Source: Desulfobacteraceae bacterium (GTDB taxonomy: Bacteria > Desulfobacterota > Desulfobacteria > Desulfobacterales > Desulfosalsimonadaceae). From it: a stretch of 36,582 bases of DNA. This document shows, one piece after another, positions 9,679-19,255 of the stretch (position 1 is its first letter; every line of letters begins with the position of its first letter). The stretch is from contig QZJS01000092.1 in assembly GCA_003597945.1 (NCBI GenBank), positions 1-36,582 on the forward strand, read 5' to 3'. A program made the translations under genes and the position numbers. The notes under the pieces are model-generated. The model was not told the origin of the DNA, did not search any database, and saw only the letters and a list, made by a program, of their open reading frames with translations.

Positions 9679-10203
9679 TCAAGGTTGCGTTTTTGCGTTA
9701 TATGCCGCGATCACCTTGTCCGTGATGTCGATGGCTGCGGGAGAATAAACGACCGCGCCCTGCTCGATGATCAACAGATATCCTTCCTTCTGCCCGAGGT
9801 CTTCGGTGATTTCAAATATCTCGACCTTGAGTTTCTCAATCATCCGATTTTCCAGTTCCCGGATTTCGGACTGATATTTTTTCTGGAGGGTCTGGAAATC
9901 GTAACGCCGGATCTCCATTTCCCGCTGTTTTTCATCCCGTTTGTCGCGGCTCATGACCATGGCGTCCCGATTGAACTGTTCGGTCATCTGTTCGATCTCT
10001 TCGCCCTTCTTTCTCAGATCGGACTCCATTTCGCGGCCCCGGGTCTGTATGGTTTCCTGGACCGCCTTGCCGGGGGCCGATTCCAGAAGCACCCGCTGGA
10101 AATCGACCACGGCGATTTTTGCGATGTCCGCCGCTAATGCAGGCAGGGCAAAAGCGATGATAATGAGGACAATCCCCGCACAACCGATGTTACGCATTCT
10201 CAT
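9679..10203 (-). CDS. skp: Skp/OmpH periplasmic chaperone
   Basis: Skp holds unfolded outer-membrane proteins on the way to the Bam complex. The 174 residues begin with a signal peptide (charged MRMR, hydrophobic core to about 22, cleavage near ALAAD), then the short beta segment KIAVVDFQRVLLES and a long charged coiled coil (about 50-135) that forms the tentacle arms. It then returns to a small beta body (LIIEQGAVVYSP). Length fits the family. The start has a strong Shine-Dalgarno (AAAGGGGG). It sits directly downstream of bamA (96 nt), as in E. coli. Confidence 0.92.
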   Translation of the reverse strand: MRMRNIGCAGIVLIIIAFALPALAADIAKIAVVDFQRVLLESAPGKAVQETIQTRGREMESDLRKKGEEIEQMTEQFNRDAMVMSRDKRDEKQREMEIRRYDFQTLQKKYQSEIRELENRMIEKLKVEIFEITEDLGQKEGYLLIIEQGAVVYSPAAIDITDKVIAAYNAKTQP

Positions 10204-10299
10204 AATACCCCCTTTATCAATTCATTTTAACTGTTTTTTCCAACTGTTCAAACAACAACTAAAAAGTGGCGCCGGCATCGGCCTAAATAGATCCGTTGA

Positions 10300-12537
10300 T
10301 CAGAAAAATCCGCCGATGGTAAATTCCCAGCGACCCGAGCCTTCTCCCGGCTTGCTATCAAGAATATAACCTCTCTCCAGCCGCAGGGGTCCCATGGGCG
10401 AATACCAGCGAATACCGAACCCCGCGCTTTCCCGCAAGTCTTCAAGATCGATGGGGCCGCCTTCAAATGCGTTGCCGGTGTCATAAAAAACCAATCCCAT
10501 GAAACCGGCATCCTTGATGATGGGGAAAATATATTCCAGATTGAACTGAACATAACGATCCCCACCGATCTCGATACCGTCCTCATTGACCGGGCCCACC
10601 GACCGCCAGTCAAAACCTCTCAGCGAATTAATACCACCCAGATAAAACCGCTCATAATCAGGCAGATCTTTTCCTGAATTTTCAATTACATATCCTGTCT
10701 CACCATGGGCAAAAAAGACCGTGCTCCAAAACAGCGGGTAATACCAGCCGGTCTCGGCGGTGAACTTGGTAAAGCCGATGTTCCCACCCAGACCGGCATA
10801 TTGCACCGTACCCTTATGGGTTGCTCCTTCCGACGGATTGAATGCCCGGTCTCTGGAATCATAGACCAAACTCAGCGAAACACTGCTCTCAATATTTTGC
10901 CCGGGAAGAATATATGGGGAGGCCAGCTCAGATATATTCGTGATGTCGCTGACATCGTATGCATAACGGATGTATCCCCTGGTATAATCGAAAACCGGAT
11001 ATCCGAAGCGTAGACCGCCGCCGACGCTTTCCCTGTCATAATCATCATAGTCTCGGTTCCATTTATAAGCATCCACCCCCGCCGAAAGAGGGATGTCAAA
11101 CAGCCACGGTTCAACGAAACTAAGTGAAAACAGCTGCGACTCGCTTCCGGCCTGAGTTCTGAACTCTAAAAACTGCCCCCTGCCGAAAAGGTTCCGCTCG
11201 GAAACCGAGGCCATAACATAGAGTTTATCGACCCCGCTGTACCCCCCGCCGAAAGTAAACGTCCCCGTAGGTTTTTCCGCAACATCGAGCTGCAGGATCA
11301 TCTGATCATCCGCACTCCCCCGGTGGGTCCGGACATTAACGTCCTCAAAAAAGTCCAGCCGTTGCAGATTTTGAATGCTCCGCTTCAAACGATTGCTCCT
11401 GAAGAGCTCCTGTTCATAAACAGTGAGTTCCCGGCGGATAACCTTGTCGTGGGTTTTGGTATTTCCGGTAATGATAATTCTTTCAAAATAGACCGGTTGG
11501 TTTTGCTCGATATGAAACACGATATCAATGGCGGCGGTTTCAGGGTCTTTCCGGATTTCCGGCATTACATCGGCCCTTGCATACCCTTTGTCCGCATAAA
11601 TATCCGTCAGTGTCAGCACATCCTGGCGGATGGTGTCGCGGTTGTAATAATCATCGGTGACGGTTGCCAGGCTGGCCATGAGATCTTTCTTATCGATAAT
11701 GAAATCCCCCTCAACATCGACGCTCCCCATGCGGTACTGATCGCCTTCGTCAATCTTGATGAGTATGTAAATCCATTCATCCTTAAATTCGATTTCCGGT
11801 TCGCCGATTCTGGCATCCGCGTACCCGCTGTTGTGATAAAAAGCATTTAGAGTCATTATATCCTGGGCCAGTTTGTCATGGTCGAGTTCGCCGGAAGAAG
11901 TCAGCCAGGAAAAAAAACCCTTTTCGGAGGTATTCATCATTTTTATGAGCTCTTTTGACGTATAGGCCTGGTTGCCGTCAAAATTGATCTCCTTGATGCG
12001 GACCTTTTCTCCCTCTTCAATGACAAATTCAAGATTCGCCTGGTTGTGTTCCAGGGGATGAATCACATAACTCACTTTAACGTTATGATAATTCTTCTCC
12101 CGGTAGAGGGCTTCGATGATCCTTAGATTCCGTTGTATCCGGAAAATATTAAGAATGGACCCCGTGCTGATGTCTATGTTCTCTTTCATTTTTTCATTGT
12201 CTATGGTGCGGTTCCCCGAAAATTCAATTTCCCGGATGGTCGGCTTTTCCCGCACATCGAAAATGACGATATTGCCGTCCGACTCGGATATGACTTCAAC
12301 CCGGATATCATCAAAATAGCCCATATTGTAAATGGCTTCCAGATCTTCAGAGAGCCGGGCCGCATCATAGACGCCGCCTGTCCGCGTACCCAGGACCCGT
12401 ATGATGGCGTCCGCCTCGATCCGCTGGTTACCGGTCACGCGGATCTCCTTCACCGTTGACCCATCCTGGGCCCATATGGCCGTTGCGATACAACAGCAGG
12501 CCAGGCTGCAGATCAACACATAAATATATAAACGCAT
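10300..12537 (-). CDS. bamA: BamA outer-membrane protein insertase
   Basis: This is the core of the beta-barrel assembly machine in the outer membrane. With the start at 12537 it has 745 residues: a signal peptide ending near IWAQD, five POTRA domains (about 25-400), and a C-terminal 16-strand barrel. The barrel carries the conserved loop-6 motif in LRGFDWRSVGP, and the protein ends in Phe, the usual outer-membrane targeting residue. I chose this ATG because it begins directly with a signal peptide and has AAAAGGTG upstream. A longer reading would add 14 charged residues and overlap lolD. The gap to lolD is 7 nt. Confidence 0.96.
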   Translation of the reverse strand: MRLYIYVLICSLACCCIATAIWAQDGSTVKEIRVTGNQRIEADAIIRVLGTRTGGVYDAARLSEDLEAIYNMGYFDDIRVEVISESDGNIVIFDVREKPTIREIEFSGNRTIDNEKMKENIDISTGSILNIFRIQRNLRIIEALYREKNYHNVKVSYVIHPLEHNQANLEFVIEEGEKVRIKEINFDGNQAYTSKELIKMMNTSEKGFFSWLTSSGELDHDKLAQDIMTLNAFYHNSGYADARIGEPEIEFKDEWIYILIKIDEGDQYRMGSVDVEGDFIIDKKDLMASLATVTDDYYNRDTIRQDVLTLTDIYADKGYARADVMPEIRKDPETAAIDIVFHIEQNQPVYFERIIITGNTKTHDKVIRRELTVYEQELFRSNRLKRSIQNLQRLDFFEDVNVRTHRGSADDQMILQLDVAEKPTGTFTFGGGYSGVDKLYVMASVSERNLFGRGQFLEFRTQAGSESQLFSLSFVEPWLFDIPLSAGVDAYKWNRDYDDYDRESVGGGLRFGYPVFDYTRGYIRYAYDVSDITNISELASPYILPGQNIESSVSLSLVYDSRDRAFNPSEGATHKGTVQYAGLGGNIGFTKFTAETGWYYPLFWSTVFFAHGETGYVIENSGKDLPDYERFYLGGINSLRGFDWRSVGPVNEDGIEIGGDRYVQFNLEYIFPIIKDAGFMGLVFYDTGNAFEGGPIDLEDLRESAGFGIRWYSPMGPLRLERGYILDSKPGEGSGRWEFTIGGFF

Positions 12538-12544
12538 AAATCGA

Positions 12545-13294
12545 TTACACCTTTTCCAGTTCTTCAAGCTTTCCGTCAATAAGCGTCATGGTGCGCTGCA
12601 TATATCCGGCAAGCTTCATATTGTGCGTCACGGTCACAATGGTCATGTTAAATTCCTGATTCAGGGTAAGCAGCAGATCATGGATCTGGTCGCTGTTTTT
12701 CTGATCCAGATTGCCCGTAGGCTCATCGGCGAGCAGGATGTCGGGATTGAGCACCAGCGCCCGGGCAAGCGCGACCCGCTGCTGCTCACCGCCGGAGAGC
12801 TGATTCACCCGGTGGCGGACCCGGTGCTTGAGCCCAACCCGCAACAAAATGGTTTCAGCTTTTTCACGGATATCCGTCCGCCGGTCTCCACGGATCAGAC
12901 CGGGCATCATCACGTTTTCAAGGGCCGAAAATTCGGCCAGCAGATAATGGAACTGAAACACGAACCCGATGGTTTTATTCCGGAACCGGGCCAGGGTCTC
13001 GGCATCATATGCATAGACATCCTCGCCCCTGTATAGAAGACGCCCGCTGTCGGGCCGGTCCAGGGTGCCGAGCACGTGAAGAAAAGTCGACTTTCCGATT
13101 CCCGACTCTCCGACCACGGCGATGGTTTCCCCGGCGGCGATGTCAAAGGAAAGATCCTTTAATACATCAATGACCACCCCGTTGTTGTGGTAGGTCTTGC
13201 AGATATCCTTCAGACTTATCAGACCGCCAAATATGCCCTCGGCCGGCATTGCTTCGGATAGACGATCCCTTTGATTGACAGCGCCGCTAACCAT
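12545..13294 (-). CDS. lolD: LolD lipoprotein-release ATPase
   Basis: LolD powers release of mature lipoproteins from the inner membrane together with LolC/E. The ATPase shows Walker A GESGIGKS (62-69), signature LSGGEQQR (166-173) and Walker B LLADEP (187-192), with the NLDQKN stretch typical of the LolD/MacB group. The open frame runs far upstream inside lolC, but that part is not LolD-like. The ATG at 13294 overlaps the lolC stop by 8 nt and gives 249 residues. A second ATG at 13249 gives 234 residues, closer to the family norm, so the true start is one of these two. Confidence 0.92.
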   Translation of the reverse strand: MVSGAVNQRDRLSEAMPAEGIFGGLISLKDICKTYHNNGVVIDVLKDLSFDIAAGETIAVVGESGIGKSTFLHVLGTLDRPDSGRLLYRGEDVYAYDAETLARFRNKTIGFVFQFHYLLAEFSALENVMMPGLIRGDRRTDIREKAETILLRVGLKHRVRHRVNQLSGGEQQRVALARALVLNPDILLADEPTGNLDQKNSDQIHDLLLTLNQEFNMTIVTVTHNMKLAGYMQRTMTLIDGKLEELEKV

Positions 13295-14522
13295 AACGCA
13301 GGGCCTCCACCGGGTCCAGCCGCGACGCTTTGTAAGCCGGATAAAGAGTTGAGAAAAAACAAATCCCCACCGCGGCGACAACAATGACCAGCACGTCCGG
13401 ATATCGCAGCTGAACCGGCAGGGTGGTGAAATAATAAACGTCGCCCGGCAGTTCGATGAACTGGTAGTTTTTGAGAATATAGCATCCGAGGATGCCCAGC
13501 GCCACGCCCAGCATGGTGCCGACCATGCCGATGACAAGCCCCTTATACACGAAAATTCTGCGGATGCTCCGGTCCGTGGCGCCCATGGCTTTGAGTATGG
13601 CGATATCTTTGGTCTTGCTCAGCACCATCATGATCAGGGAACTGGCGATATTAAACGCCGCCACCAGAATGATCAGGGTAAGGATGATGAACATGGCTTT
13701 TTTTTCAAGCTTTAAGGCGGAAAAGAAATTGCGGTTCATCTGCATCCAGTCGGTGGTCCAGTAGGGGAATCCGAAAGTTTCGGCAATATCCTTTGACATC
13801 CGGTCCGCATGATAAATATCGTCAATGCGGACACCGATCCCGGTGACCGCGTCACCCATTCTGAGCAGCTTCTGAGCAGTCTCTATATGGATATAGGCAA
13901 GAGTGGCATCATATTCATAAAATCCGGACCCGAAAACACCCGTCACTTCAAACCGCTTCATGGCCGGGATATGCCCCACCGGCGACATCATGCCCCGGGG
14001 CGAAATGATATAGATCGCCGCGCCTTCGGAAACCCCGAGATTCATGGCAAGCTCCCTGCCCAGAATAATTCCGGGCACGGTCGTTTCCTCCGAAGCCGCC
14101 GCTTCTACTTTTAGTCTGTTTTTCAATTCCTCCGGTGAATATCCTTTAATGACGGACCCGGCCGCCTCCGGATCCATTCCCCGCAGCACGGCGCCGGACA
14201 TGTTGGACGCGGATCTGAGCATCACCTGAGTGTGAACGAACGGATCGGCCGATACCACACCCTTTCGGGTTTGAAGCCTTTGGATAATATCACGGTAATC
14301 AGCGATTTCACCACTGTGGCGCCGGAGGATGACATGGGCCTCAACCCCGAGAATCTGAGACTTGAAATACGATTCCGCTCCCGACATTACGGAAATCACG
14401 ATGATCAGTGCCATCACGCCCACGGTAACGCCCGCCATGGACAGCAGGGTGATAAAGGAAATAAATGCGTGCTTCTGCCTGGATCGCAGGTAGCGGCCGC
14501 CGATAAAATATTCAAAATACAT
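13287..14522 (-). CDS. lolC: LolC/LolE-family lipoprotein-release permease
   Basis: This is the membrane subunit of the lipoprotein-releasing ABC transporter, 411 residues from the ATG at 14522. The N-terminus MYFEYFIGGRYLRSR matches the family start, followed by a first helix (ITLLSMAGVTVGVMALIIVISVMSG in part), a large periplasmic domain (about 50-270) and three C-terminal helices in the FtsX-like domain, including the KDIAILKAMGAT motif. A TTG 27 nt upstream is less likely because the family begins at MYFEYF. Only one LolC/E gene is present beside lolD, so the transporter may be a homodimer in the membrane part, as in many non-enteric bacteria. It is coupled to lolD by overlap. Confidence 0.92.
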   Translation of the reverse strand: MYFEYFIGGRYLRSRQKHAFISFITLLSMAGVTVGVMALIIVISVMSGAESYFKSQILGVEAHVILRRHSGEIADYRDIIQRLQTRKGVVSADPFVHTQVMLRSASNMSGAVLRGMDPEAAGSVIKGYSPEELKNRLKVEAAASEETTVPGIILGRELAMNLGVSEGAAIYIISPRGMMSPVGHIPAMKRFEVTGVFGSGFYEYDATLAYIHIETAQKLLRMGDAVTGIGVRIDDIYHADRMSKDIAETFGFPYWTTDWMQMNRNFFSALKLEKKAMFIILTLIILVAAFNIASSLIMMVLSKTKDIAILKAMGATDRSIRRIFVYKGLVIGMVGTMLGVALGILGCYILKNYQFIELPGDVYYFTTLPVQLRYPDVLVIVVAAVGICFFSTLYPAYKASRLDPVEALRYG

Positions 14523-14601
14523 CAAATTATCTATACTCGCTAAACTCAAATAAAAGCATCATTGTGGTCCGTCCGGCCGGCATGGGGGCGCTCCGCGGGC
14601 T

Positions 14602-16101
14602 TTAACCCTTTTCCGTCGGTTTCATGTGGGGAAACAAAATGACATCGCGAATGGAGGCGGCATCGGTGAGCAGCATGGCCAGGCGGTCGATGCCGATCCC
14701 CTCGCCGGCCGCGGGGGGCATGCCGTATTCCAGCGCCCGGATATAATCCTCATCCATCATATGGGACTCATCATCTCCGGCGGCGCGTTTTTCAAGCTGC
14801 TGGCAAAACCGGTCCCGCTGATCCTCGGGATCATTGAGTTCCGAAAAACCGTTGGCAATCTCCCGGCCGGCAATAAAGAGTTCAAAACGGTCCGTAAGGT
14901 TCGGGTCGATCCTGCTGCGTCGGGAGAGCGGCGACACCTCCACCGGATATCCGGTGATAAACGTCGGCTGGATCAGGCGGGGTTCAACCAGCGCATCAAA
15001 CAGCTTGGTAAGAATTTTCCCCGGACCCATGGCGTTAAGCTCACCCTGATTTTCAAAAATCATGCCCGCGGATGCTGCCGCTTCCAGCAGCCCCTCCCGG
15101 TGATGTATCGCAGCCGGATCAATCCCGCCGATGGTTTCCAGTGCCTCATGCATGGTCATTTTTCGCCAGGGACTTTGAAAACTGATGGTGTTTTCCTGGT
15201 AAACCACGTCGACCGAACCGGTCACCGCCAGTGCCGCGGCCTGAAACATTTCCTCGGTCAGGGCCATGAAGTCCTCGTAATCGGCATATGCCTGATAAAA
15301 CTCAAGCATCGTAAACTCCGGGTTATGCTGGGTAGATATCCCCTCGTTCCGGAAATTCCGGTTGATTTCAAATACCCGTTCAAACCCGCCGGTAACCAGA
15401 CGCTTCAGATAGAGTTCCGGCGCGATCCGCAAATAAAGATCCATGTCCAGGGCGTTATGATGGGTCTTAAACGGCCTGGCCTCGGCCCCGCCCGGAATCG
15501 TCTGCATCATGGGTGTTTCCACTTCCAGAAAATCACGCTTCAACAAAAAATCCCGGATCACCTGGATCAGCCGGCTGCGCTTAATAAAGATATCCCGGAC
15601 CTCCGGGTTCATGATCAGGTCAAGATAGCGCTGCCGGTAGCGCTTTTCAGGATCTTTGAGCCCGTGAAACTTTTCAGGCAGGGGCCGCAGCGACTTGGAC
15701 AGCAGGCTGATTTTATCGGCCAGCAGGGTCCACTCGCCGGTTTTGGTCTGAAACATTTCACCCGTGATCCCGATGAAATCGCCGATATCCATTTTTTTAA
15801 ACAGGGCATAGGCGTCTTCACCCACCTTGTCGTGGCGGATATAGGCTTGGAGCTGCCCTGAACGGTCCTTAAAACGGATAAAGCAGGATTTACCGAAACG
15901 ATTGACGGCCATGACCCGTCCGGCCAGCGAAATGCCCGCCGGCAAAGATTCCGGAATGAAGCCGGGATCATTAACGCGGACTGCAATATCACCAATGGAA
16001 TGGGTCACGCAAAAGTCGTTGGGATAAGGATCAACCCCTACTTCCCTGAGTTCGCGAACCTTTTCTTTTCTTGCCGCGACAATGTCGCTGGTTTGTTCCA
16101 T
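14602..16101 (-). CDS. lysS: Lysyl-tRNA synthetase, class II
   Basis: LysS charges tRNA-Lys. The 499 residues have an N-terminal OB-fold anticodon-binding domain (about 55-170) and the class II catalytic core. Motif 2 appears as FRNEGISTQHNPEFTMLEFY and motif 3 as GIGIDRLAMLLTD near the C-terminus. Length is standard. It is the first gene of the long minus-strand envelope run, 79 nt upstream of lolC; this linkage of lysS with lolC is common in Desulfobacterota. A perfect TTGACA -35 box lies 75 nt upstream of its start. Confidence 0.96.
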   Translation of the reverse strand: MEQTSDIVAARKEKVRELREVGVDPYPNDFCVTHSIGDIAVRVNDPGFIPESLPAGISLAGRVMAVNRFGKSCFIRFKDRSGQLQAYIRHDKVGEDAYALFKKMDIGDFIGITGEMFQTKTGEWTLLADKISLLSKSLRPLPEKFHGLKDPEKRYRQRYLDLIMNPEVRDIFIKRSRLIQVIRDFLLKRDFLEVETPMMQTIPGGAEARPFKTHHNALDMDLYLRIAPELYLKRLVTGGFERVFEINRNFRNEGISTQHNPEFTMLEFYQAYADYEDFMALTEEMFQAAALAVTGSVDVVYQENTISFQSPWRKMTMHEALETIGGIDPAAIHHREGLLEAAASAGMIFENQGELNAMGPGKILTKLFDALVEPRLIQPTFITGYPVEVSPLSRRSRIDPNLTDRFELFIAGREIANGFSELNDPEDQRDRFCQQLEKRAAGDDESHMMDEDYIRALEYGMPPAAGEGIGIDRLAMLLTDAASIRDVILFPHMKPTEKG

Positions 16102-16153
16102 ATAATTTTCGACCTTTTTTGTTGATTAAACCTGAAACCTTTTGTTATCCGGC

Positions 16154-16182
16154 TTGCTATCCCATTTGCAGCCGGCTGTCAA
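16154..16182 (-). promoter_or_regulatory. Candidate sigma70 promoter for lysS and the envelope run
   Basis: On the minus strand a perfect -35 box TTGACA (16182-16177) is followed after 17 nt by TAGCAA (16159-16154). The -10 box is weak (3 of 6), but the spacing is ideal and it points at lysS 53 nt further on. It lies in the only sizeable gap between the kinase gene and lysS, so it may drive the whole run down to lptG. Inference from sequence only. Confidence 0.4.
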
Positions 16183-16255
16183 GCGCAAGTCACGCCGACT
16201 CCGGCCGGCACCCCGTGATCGGTATTAGCGGAACTTGGTACTGCGGCCGCATGAA

Positions 16256-17572
16256 TCAGGAAAAAATTGACCGGGATGCAATAATCTGGGGAAACTTGAG
16301 GATAAAAGACGTTCCTTTCCCGGGCGTGCTGACAACATCAATGAGCCCGTTGCAAGACATCACAATGCGCTGAACAATGGACAGGCCCAGGCCGGTTCCC
16401 TTGGCTTTTCGCGTAAAAAACGGATCAAAAATCGATTTCAAAATATCTTCCGTCATGCCGCACCCGCTGTCGGTGACGGTAATGCCGATGCTTTTTTTAT
16501 CCACCGGCGCAACGTCGACATGAATCGTTCCCTGGTCGTCGATGGCTTCATCCGCGTTTAACAACAGGTTCCACAGCACCTGCCGCACATGTTCCGGATC
16601 GGCATGGATGAACAGTTCACGGGCGATCCGTCGGTTGACGGTGATTTTGCGGTTGCGGCGGCGCATGTCGGATTCAAAGTAGGTGACGATTTCCTCGACA
16701 GCGGCCCCGATATCGATACTTTCCGCCCGTCCGGGCCGGGGTTTTGCAAAAAGCAGAAAATCATTGACAAGCGCGCCGATCCGATCCGTCTCCCGAATGA
16801 CGATATCCATCAGCTTATCCCGGTGCGGTTCATAAGGGATGTCTTCTTTGAGCACCTGAATAGATCCGGATAACGCGGCCAGCGGGTTTTTGATTTCATG
16901 TGCCAGACCGGAAGCCATTTCGCCGATGGCAGCCAGTTTTTCCACTCGTTTTATCTGTTCTTCCGCGGCCCACAGATCCAGCTTGGCCCGTTTTTCCTGC
17001 TCCGAGAGATATCCGCTTAAAAAAGCAACGGCAAAGCAGGCGGCAATAGTGATCAGTAATTTATAAATCACATATTCCCAGCTATAGGTTGCCAGCATGT
17101 ATCTGGGTTCAAACCCGAAAGGATGAATAATACCGTAGTATTCAAGATCCACAAGAATACCGTACTGAATGACGCAGATAATCGCCATGATCATCCCTCC
17201 CCGCCGGTATGTCACCATGCTCGCGTAAATAATCACCACCAGGTAAAGAAATGAAAAAACACTGGAAAAACCACCGGTCAATAAAATAATAAATGAGATG
17301 GTGATAATATCGATATTGAGTTGGATATAGCCGAAACGGACCAGTTTTCTGGCGCGGGGTAGAATAAATGCGTAAAAACCGGATAAAAGGAGGGTAACGG
17401 CGCCGATGATAACCAGAAAAACCAGCGGCGCGGAATAAAAAGAGACTCCTTCGTGATAGGCTGCAAAAATCGTGGAGCCTAACATTACCGCTGCAAAAAG
17501 GCCCCTGAAAAAGATAAGCCATCGCAATTTACGGTAGATGTCGGCTTCGAGACGTTTTTCCCGATCGATCAT
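16256..17572 (-). CDS. Membrane sensor histidine kinase, PilS-like
   Basis: This is a two-component sensor kinase of 438 residues. About six membrane helices fill residues 15-195, with short loops and no large outside sensor domain. The dimerisation/phosphoacceptor helix has His225 in [13 protein letters not shown]. The ATPase part has the N-box [10 protein letters not shown]1 box DSGCGM (368-373), F-box DPFFTRK and G2 box GTGLGL (392-397), so it should be active. The layout and the gene directly upstream (pilC, 7-nt gap) suggest PilS, the sensor of pilin levels. The partner regulator PilR is not next to it: lysS follows instead. No PAS domain is visible. Confidence 0.8.
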   Translation of the reverse strand: MIDREKRLEADIYRKLRWLIFFRGLFAAVMLGSTIFAAYHEGVSFYSAPLVFLVIIGAVTLLLSGFYAFILPRARKLVRFGYIQLNIDIITISFIILLTGGFSSVFSFLYLVVIIYASMVTYRRGGMIMAIICVIQYGILVDLEYYGIIHPFGFEPRYMLATYSWEYVIYKLLITIAACFAVAFLSGYLSEQEKRAKLDLWAAEEQIKRVEKLAAIGEMASGLAHEIKNPLAALSGSIQVLKEDIPYEPHRDKLMDIVIRETDRIGALVNDFLLFAKPRPGRAESIDIGAAVEEIVTYFESDMRRRNRKITVNRRIARELFIHADPEHVRQVLWNLLLNADEAIDDQGTIHVDVAPVDKKSIGITVTDSGCGMTEDILKSIFDPFFTRKAKGTGLGLSIVQRIVMSCNGLIDVVSTPGKGTSFILKFPQIIASRSIFS

Positions 17573-17579
17573 CCCCGGC

Positions 17580-18785
17580 TTACAGCGCCCCGGCCAGCTG
17601 GAAAATAGGCAGGTACATGGATACCACCAGGCCGCCGATGGTGACCCCCAGAAACACCAGCATGAAGGGCTCGATCAATGCTGTTATATTGTCTACGGCC
17701 TGATCAACCTCATCTTCATAAAAGTCGGCGATCTTCTCCATCATGGTGTCAATGGCGCCGGTGGATTCACCCACGGCGATCATGGAGCAGACCATGGGCG
17801 GGAAAACCCCGGTCTGAAGAAGCGGCTCGGCAATGGTCTGCCCCTCGGCGATACCGGAACGAACCTTGTAAATGGCGGTTTCGATGGTCTTGTTACCGGC
17901 GGTTTTGGCCACGATATCCAGTGCCTCCAGGATGGCCACGCCCGATGCAAGCATGGTGGACATGGTCCGGGTAAAGCGGGCCACCGCGACCTTGCGGATC
18001 AGGATGCCGATGACAGGCAGTTTGAGCATAGTATTGTCAATGAGCGCCCGTCCCTTTTCCGTCCGGTAAAATCGCCGAAAGGCCCAGCTCGACAAGAAAA
18101 TAAAACCAATAATATGGAGAATCCTCGCCTGAACAAACTCGCTCATGGCAACAACCATCAGGGTAGGCGTCGGAAGGGCCGCGCCGAAATCCGCAAACAT
18201 CTCTTGAAAAACCGGAATAACAAAAATCAGAATCACTGCCACTACCAGAATGGCAATGGCGATGGTCACGAGGGGATAAGTCATGGCGCCCTTGACCTGG
18301 GCCTTTAGCTTGGCCGCCTTTTCCATATATGCGGAAAGGCGCCGCAAGATCACGTCGAGGATACCGCCGGCCTCGCCGGCGGCTACCATATTGACAAAAA
18401 GGGTGTCAAAATGTTCCGGATATTTTTTCAGGGCCTCGGCAAGGGTCTGGCCGCTTTCCACCGATTCCTTGATGCTTCTGAGCATTTTTTTAAATGAGGC
18501 ATTTTCCTGCTGGGACTGGAGAATATCCAGGCACTGGATAATGGGCAGGCCGGCATCAATCATGGTGGAAAACTGACGGCAGAAAATAATAATGTCCTGC
18601 TGTTTTATCTTGGGCTGGAGAAAGGCGACATTTTCAAAAAGGTCTTTTGGTTTTTTCTTGACCTTGACGGGTGTGATCCCCTGCCGGGTCAGACTGGACT
18701 TGACCTCCTGCTCGGAGACCGCCTCCATTTCCCCTTTTCTTACCTGATCGCCCCTGGCACGACCTTCCCACAGAAAAACCGGCAT
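17580..18785 (-). CDS. pilC: PilC/GspF-family type IV pilus platform protein
   Basis: This is the inner-membrane platform protein of type IV pilus assembly, which couples the PilB/PilT motors to pilin insertion and removal. The 401 residues carry two copies of the T2SSF domain (about 65-190 and 270-390), each cytoplasmic helical bundle followed by membrane helices. The PilC family motif FCRQFSTMIDAGLP (about 68-81) is clear. Its start has AAAGGGGG 5 nt upstream. PilC rather than GspF is favoured by the linked PilS-like kinase. No pilB, pilT or pilin genes are in the window, so the rest of the machine must lie elsewhere. Confidence 0.9.
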   Translation of the reverse strand: MPVFLWEGRARGDQVRKGEMEAVSEQEVKSSLTRQGITPVKVKKKPKDLFENVAFLQPKIKQQDIIIFCRQFSTMIDAGLPIIQCLDILQSQQENASFKKMLRSIKESVESGQTLAEALKKYPEHFDTLFVNMVAAGEAGGILDVILRRLSAYMEKAAKLKAQVKGAMTYPLVTIAIAILVVAVILIFVIPVFQEMFADFGAALPTPTLMVVAMSEFVQARILHIIGFIFLSSWAFRRFYRTEKGRALIDNTMLKLPVIGILIRKVAVARFTRTMSTMLASGVAILEALDIVAKTAGNKTIETAIYKVRSGIAEGQTIAEPLLQTGVFPPMVCSMIAVGESTGAIDTMMEKIADFYEDEVDQAVDNITALIEPFMLVFLGVTIGGLVVSMYLPIFQLAGAL

Positions 18786-18806
18786 ATATCCCCCTTTGCT
18801 GTGCGC

Positions 18807-18908
18807 TCAGATCTCGACGACTTTGCAGAAAACAAACTTCCGTTCGACGCCGCCCATCACGCTGTCGCCTGTTACACTGACCAAGCATTTCTTGGCCAAA
18901 ATCCGCAC
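18807..18908 (-). CDS. Possible 33-residue small protein upstream of pilC
   Basis: A GTG-started frame of 33 codons ends 21 nt before the pilC start. The peptide (VRILAKKCLVSVTGDS at its N-terminus, ending CKVVEI) is not low-complexity, and its third codon positions are G/C-rich like the neighbouring genes. Against it: no Shine-Dalgarno precedes the GTG, and short frames like this arise by chance. If translated it would be a leader or small protein co-transcribed with pilC. I do not recognise it. Confidence 0.25.
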   Translation of the reverse strand: MRILAKKCLVSVTGDSVMGGVERKFVFCKVVEI

Positions 18909-18912
18909 GACA

Positions 18913-18940
18913 TGGTATTAATATTCAATTGATAATACCA
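18913..18940. promoter_or_regulatory. 28-nt near-palindrome, candidate operator
   Basis: TGGTATTA (18913-18920) and TAATACCA (18933-18940) are perfect inverted repeats separated by 12 nt that are themselves partly symmetric. The site lies 127 nt upstream of pilC in the divergent gap. A dimeric regulator could bind here; no T-run follows, so it is not a terminator. The regulator is unknown. Confidence 0.4.
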
Positions 18941-19255
18941 CTTCCTAAAAAAGCGTCAAGATAATATACGATATGGATTATTTATCTTTTTATCATGCTA
19001 TGGACAATAAAACAATTTTTTTTATACCTCAAATCAGCGGGAGATCCGGCAGGAACCCCTTCCGGGAATAAAGCCCGGCGGCGTGACGACAATTCAAATT
19101 TATTTCCCGATATAAAGGAACTTAATTGCCCTAGTTATTTTTTTTTGCTAACAGTGATTAACTTGCTAACCCGATTGCGGATGTTGCGGGGCAGATTATC
19201 ATCCGGAGATGAAAAATGACGGCTCCGTCTAAAAGATTATATTACGGAACAAATC

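Larger units (their letters stand above)
18786..19255. other. Divergent intergenic region, pilC / DHH-CBS fusion
   Basis: This 470-nt gap separates the minus-strand pil genes from the plus-strand run, so it must hold promoters for both. It contains a possible 33-codon reading frame (18807-18908) and a 28-nt near-palindrome (18913-18940), listed separately. The AT-rich stretch 18940-19030 is the likeliest promoter area, but I find no convincing -35/-10 pair. A short CCGGG/CCCGG hairpin lies near 19065-19080. I see no RNA gene here. Confidence 0.4.

Noticed and set aside
12545..13537. Longer lolD reading of 330 residues
   Set aside because: The first ~80 residues are read out of frame within lolC and have no ABC-ATPase features. 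Starts at 13294 or 13249 fit the family.
18995..19219. 74-residue plus-strand frame ahead of the DHH-CBS fusion
   Set aside because: It has no ribosome site, a mixed AT-rich and GC-rich composition, and no protein-like pattern. It lies where promoters are expected.
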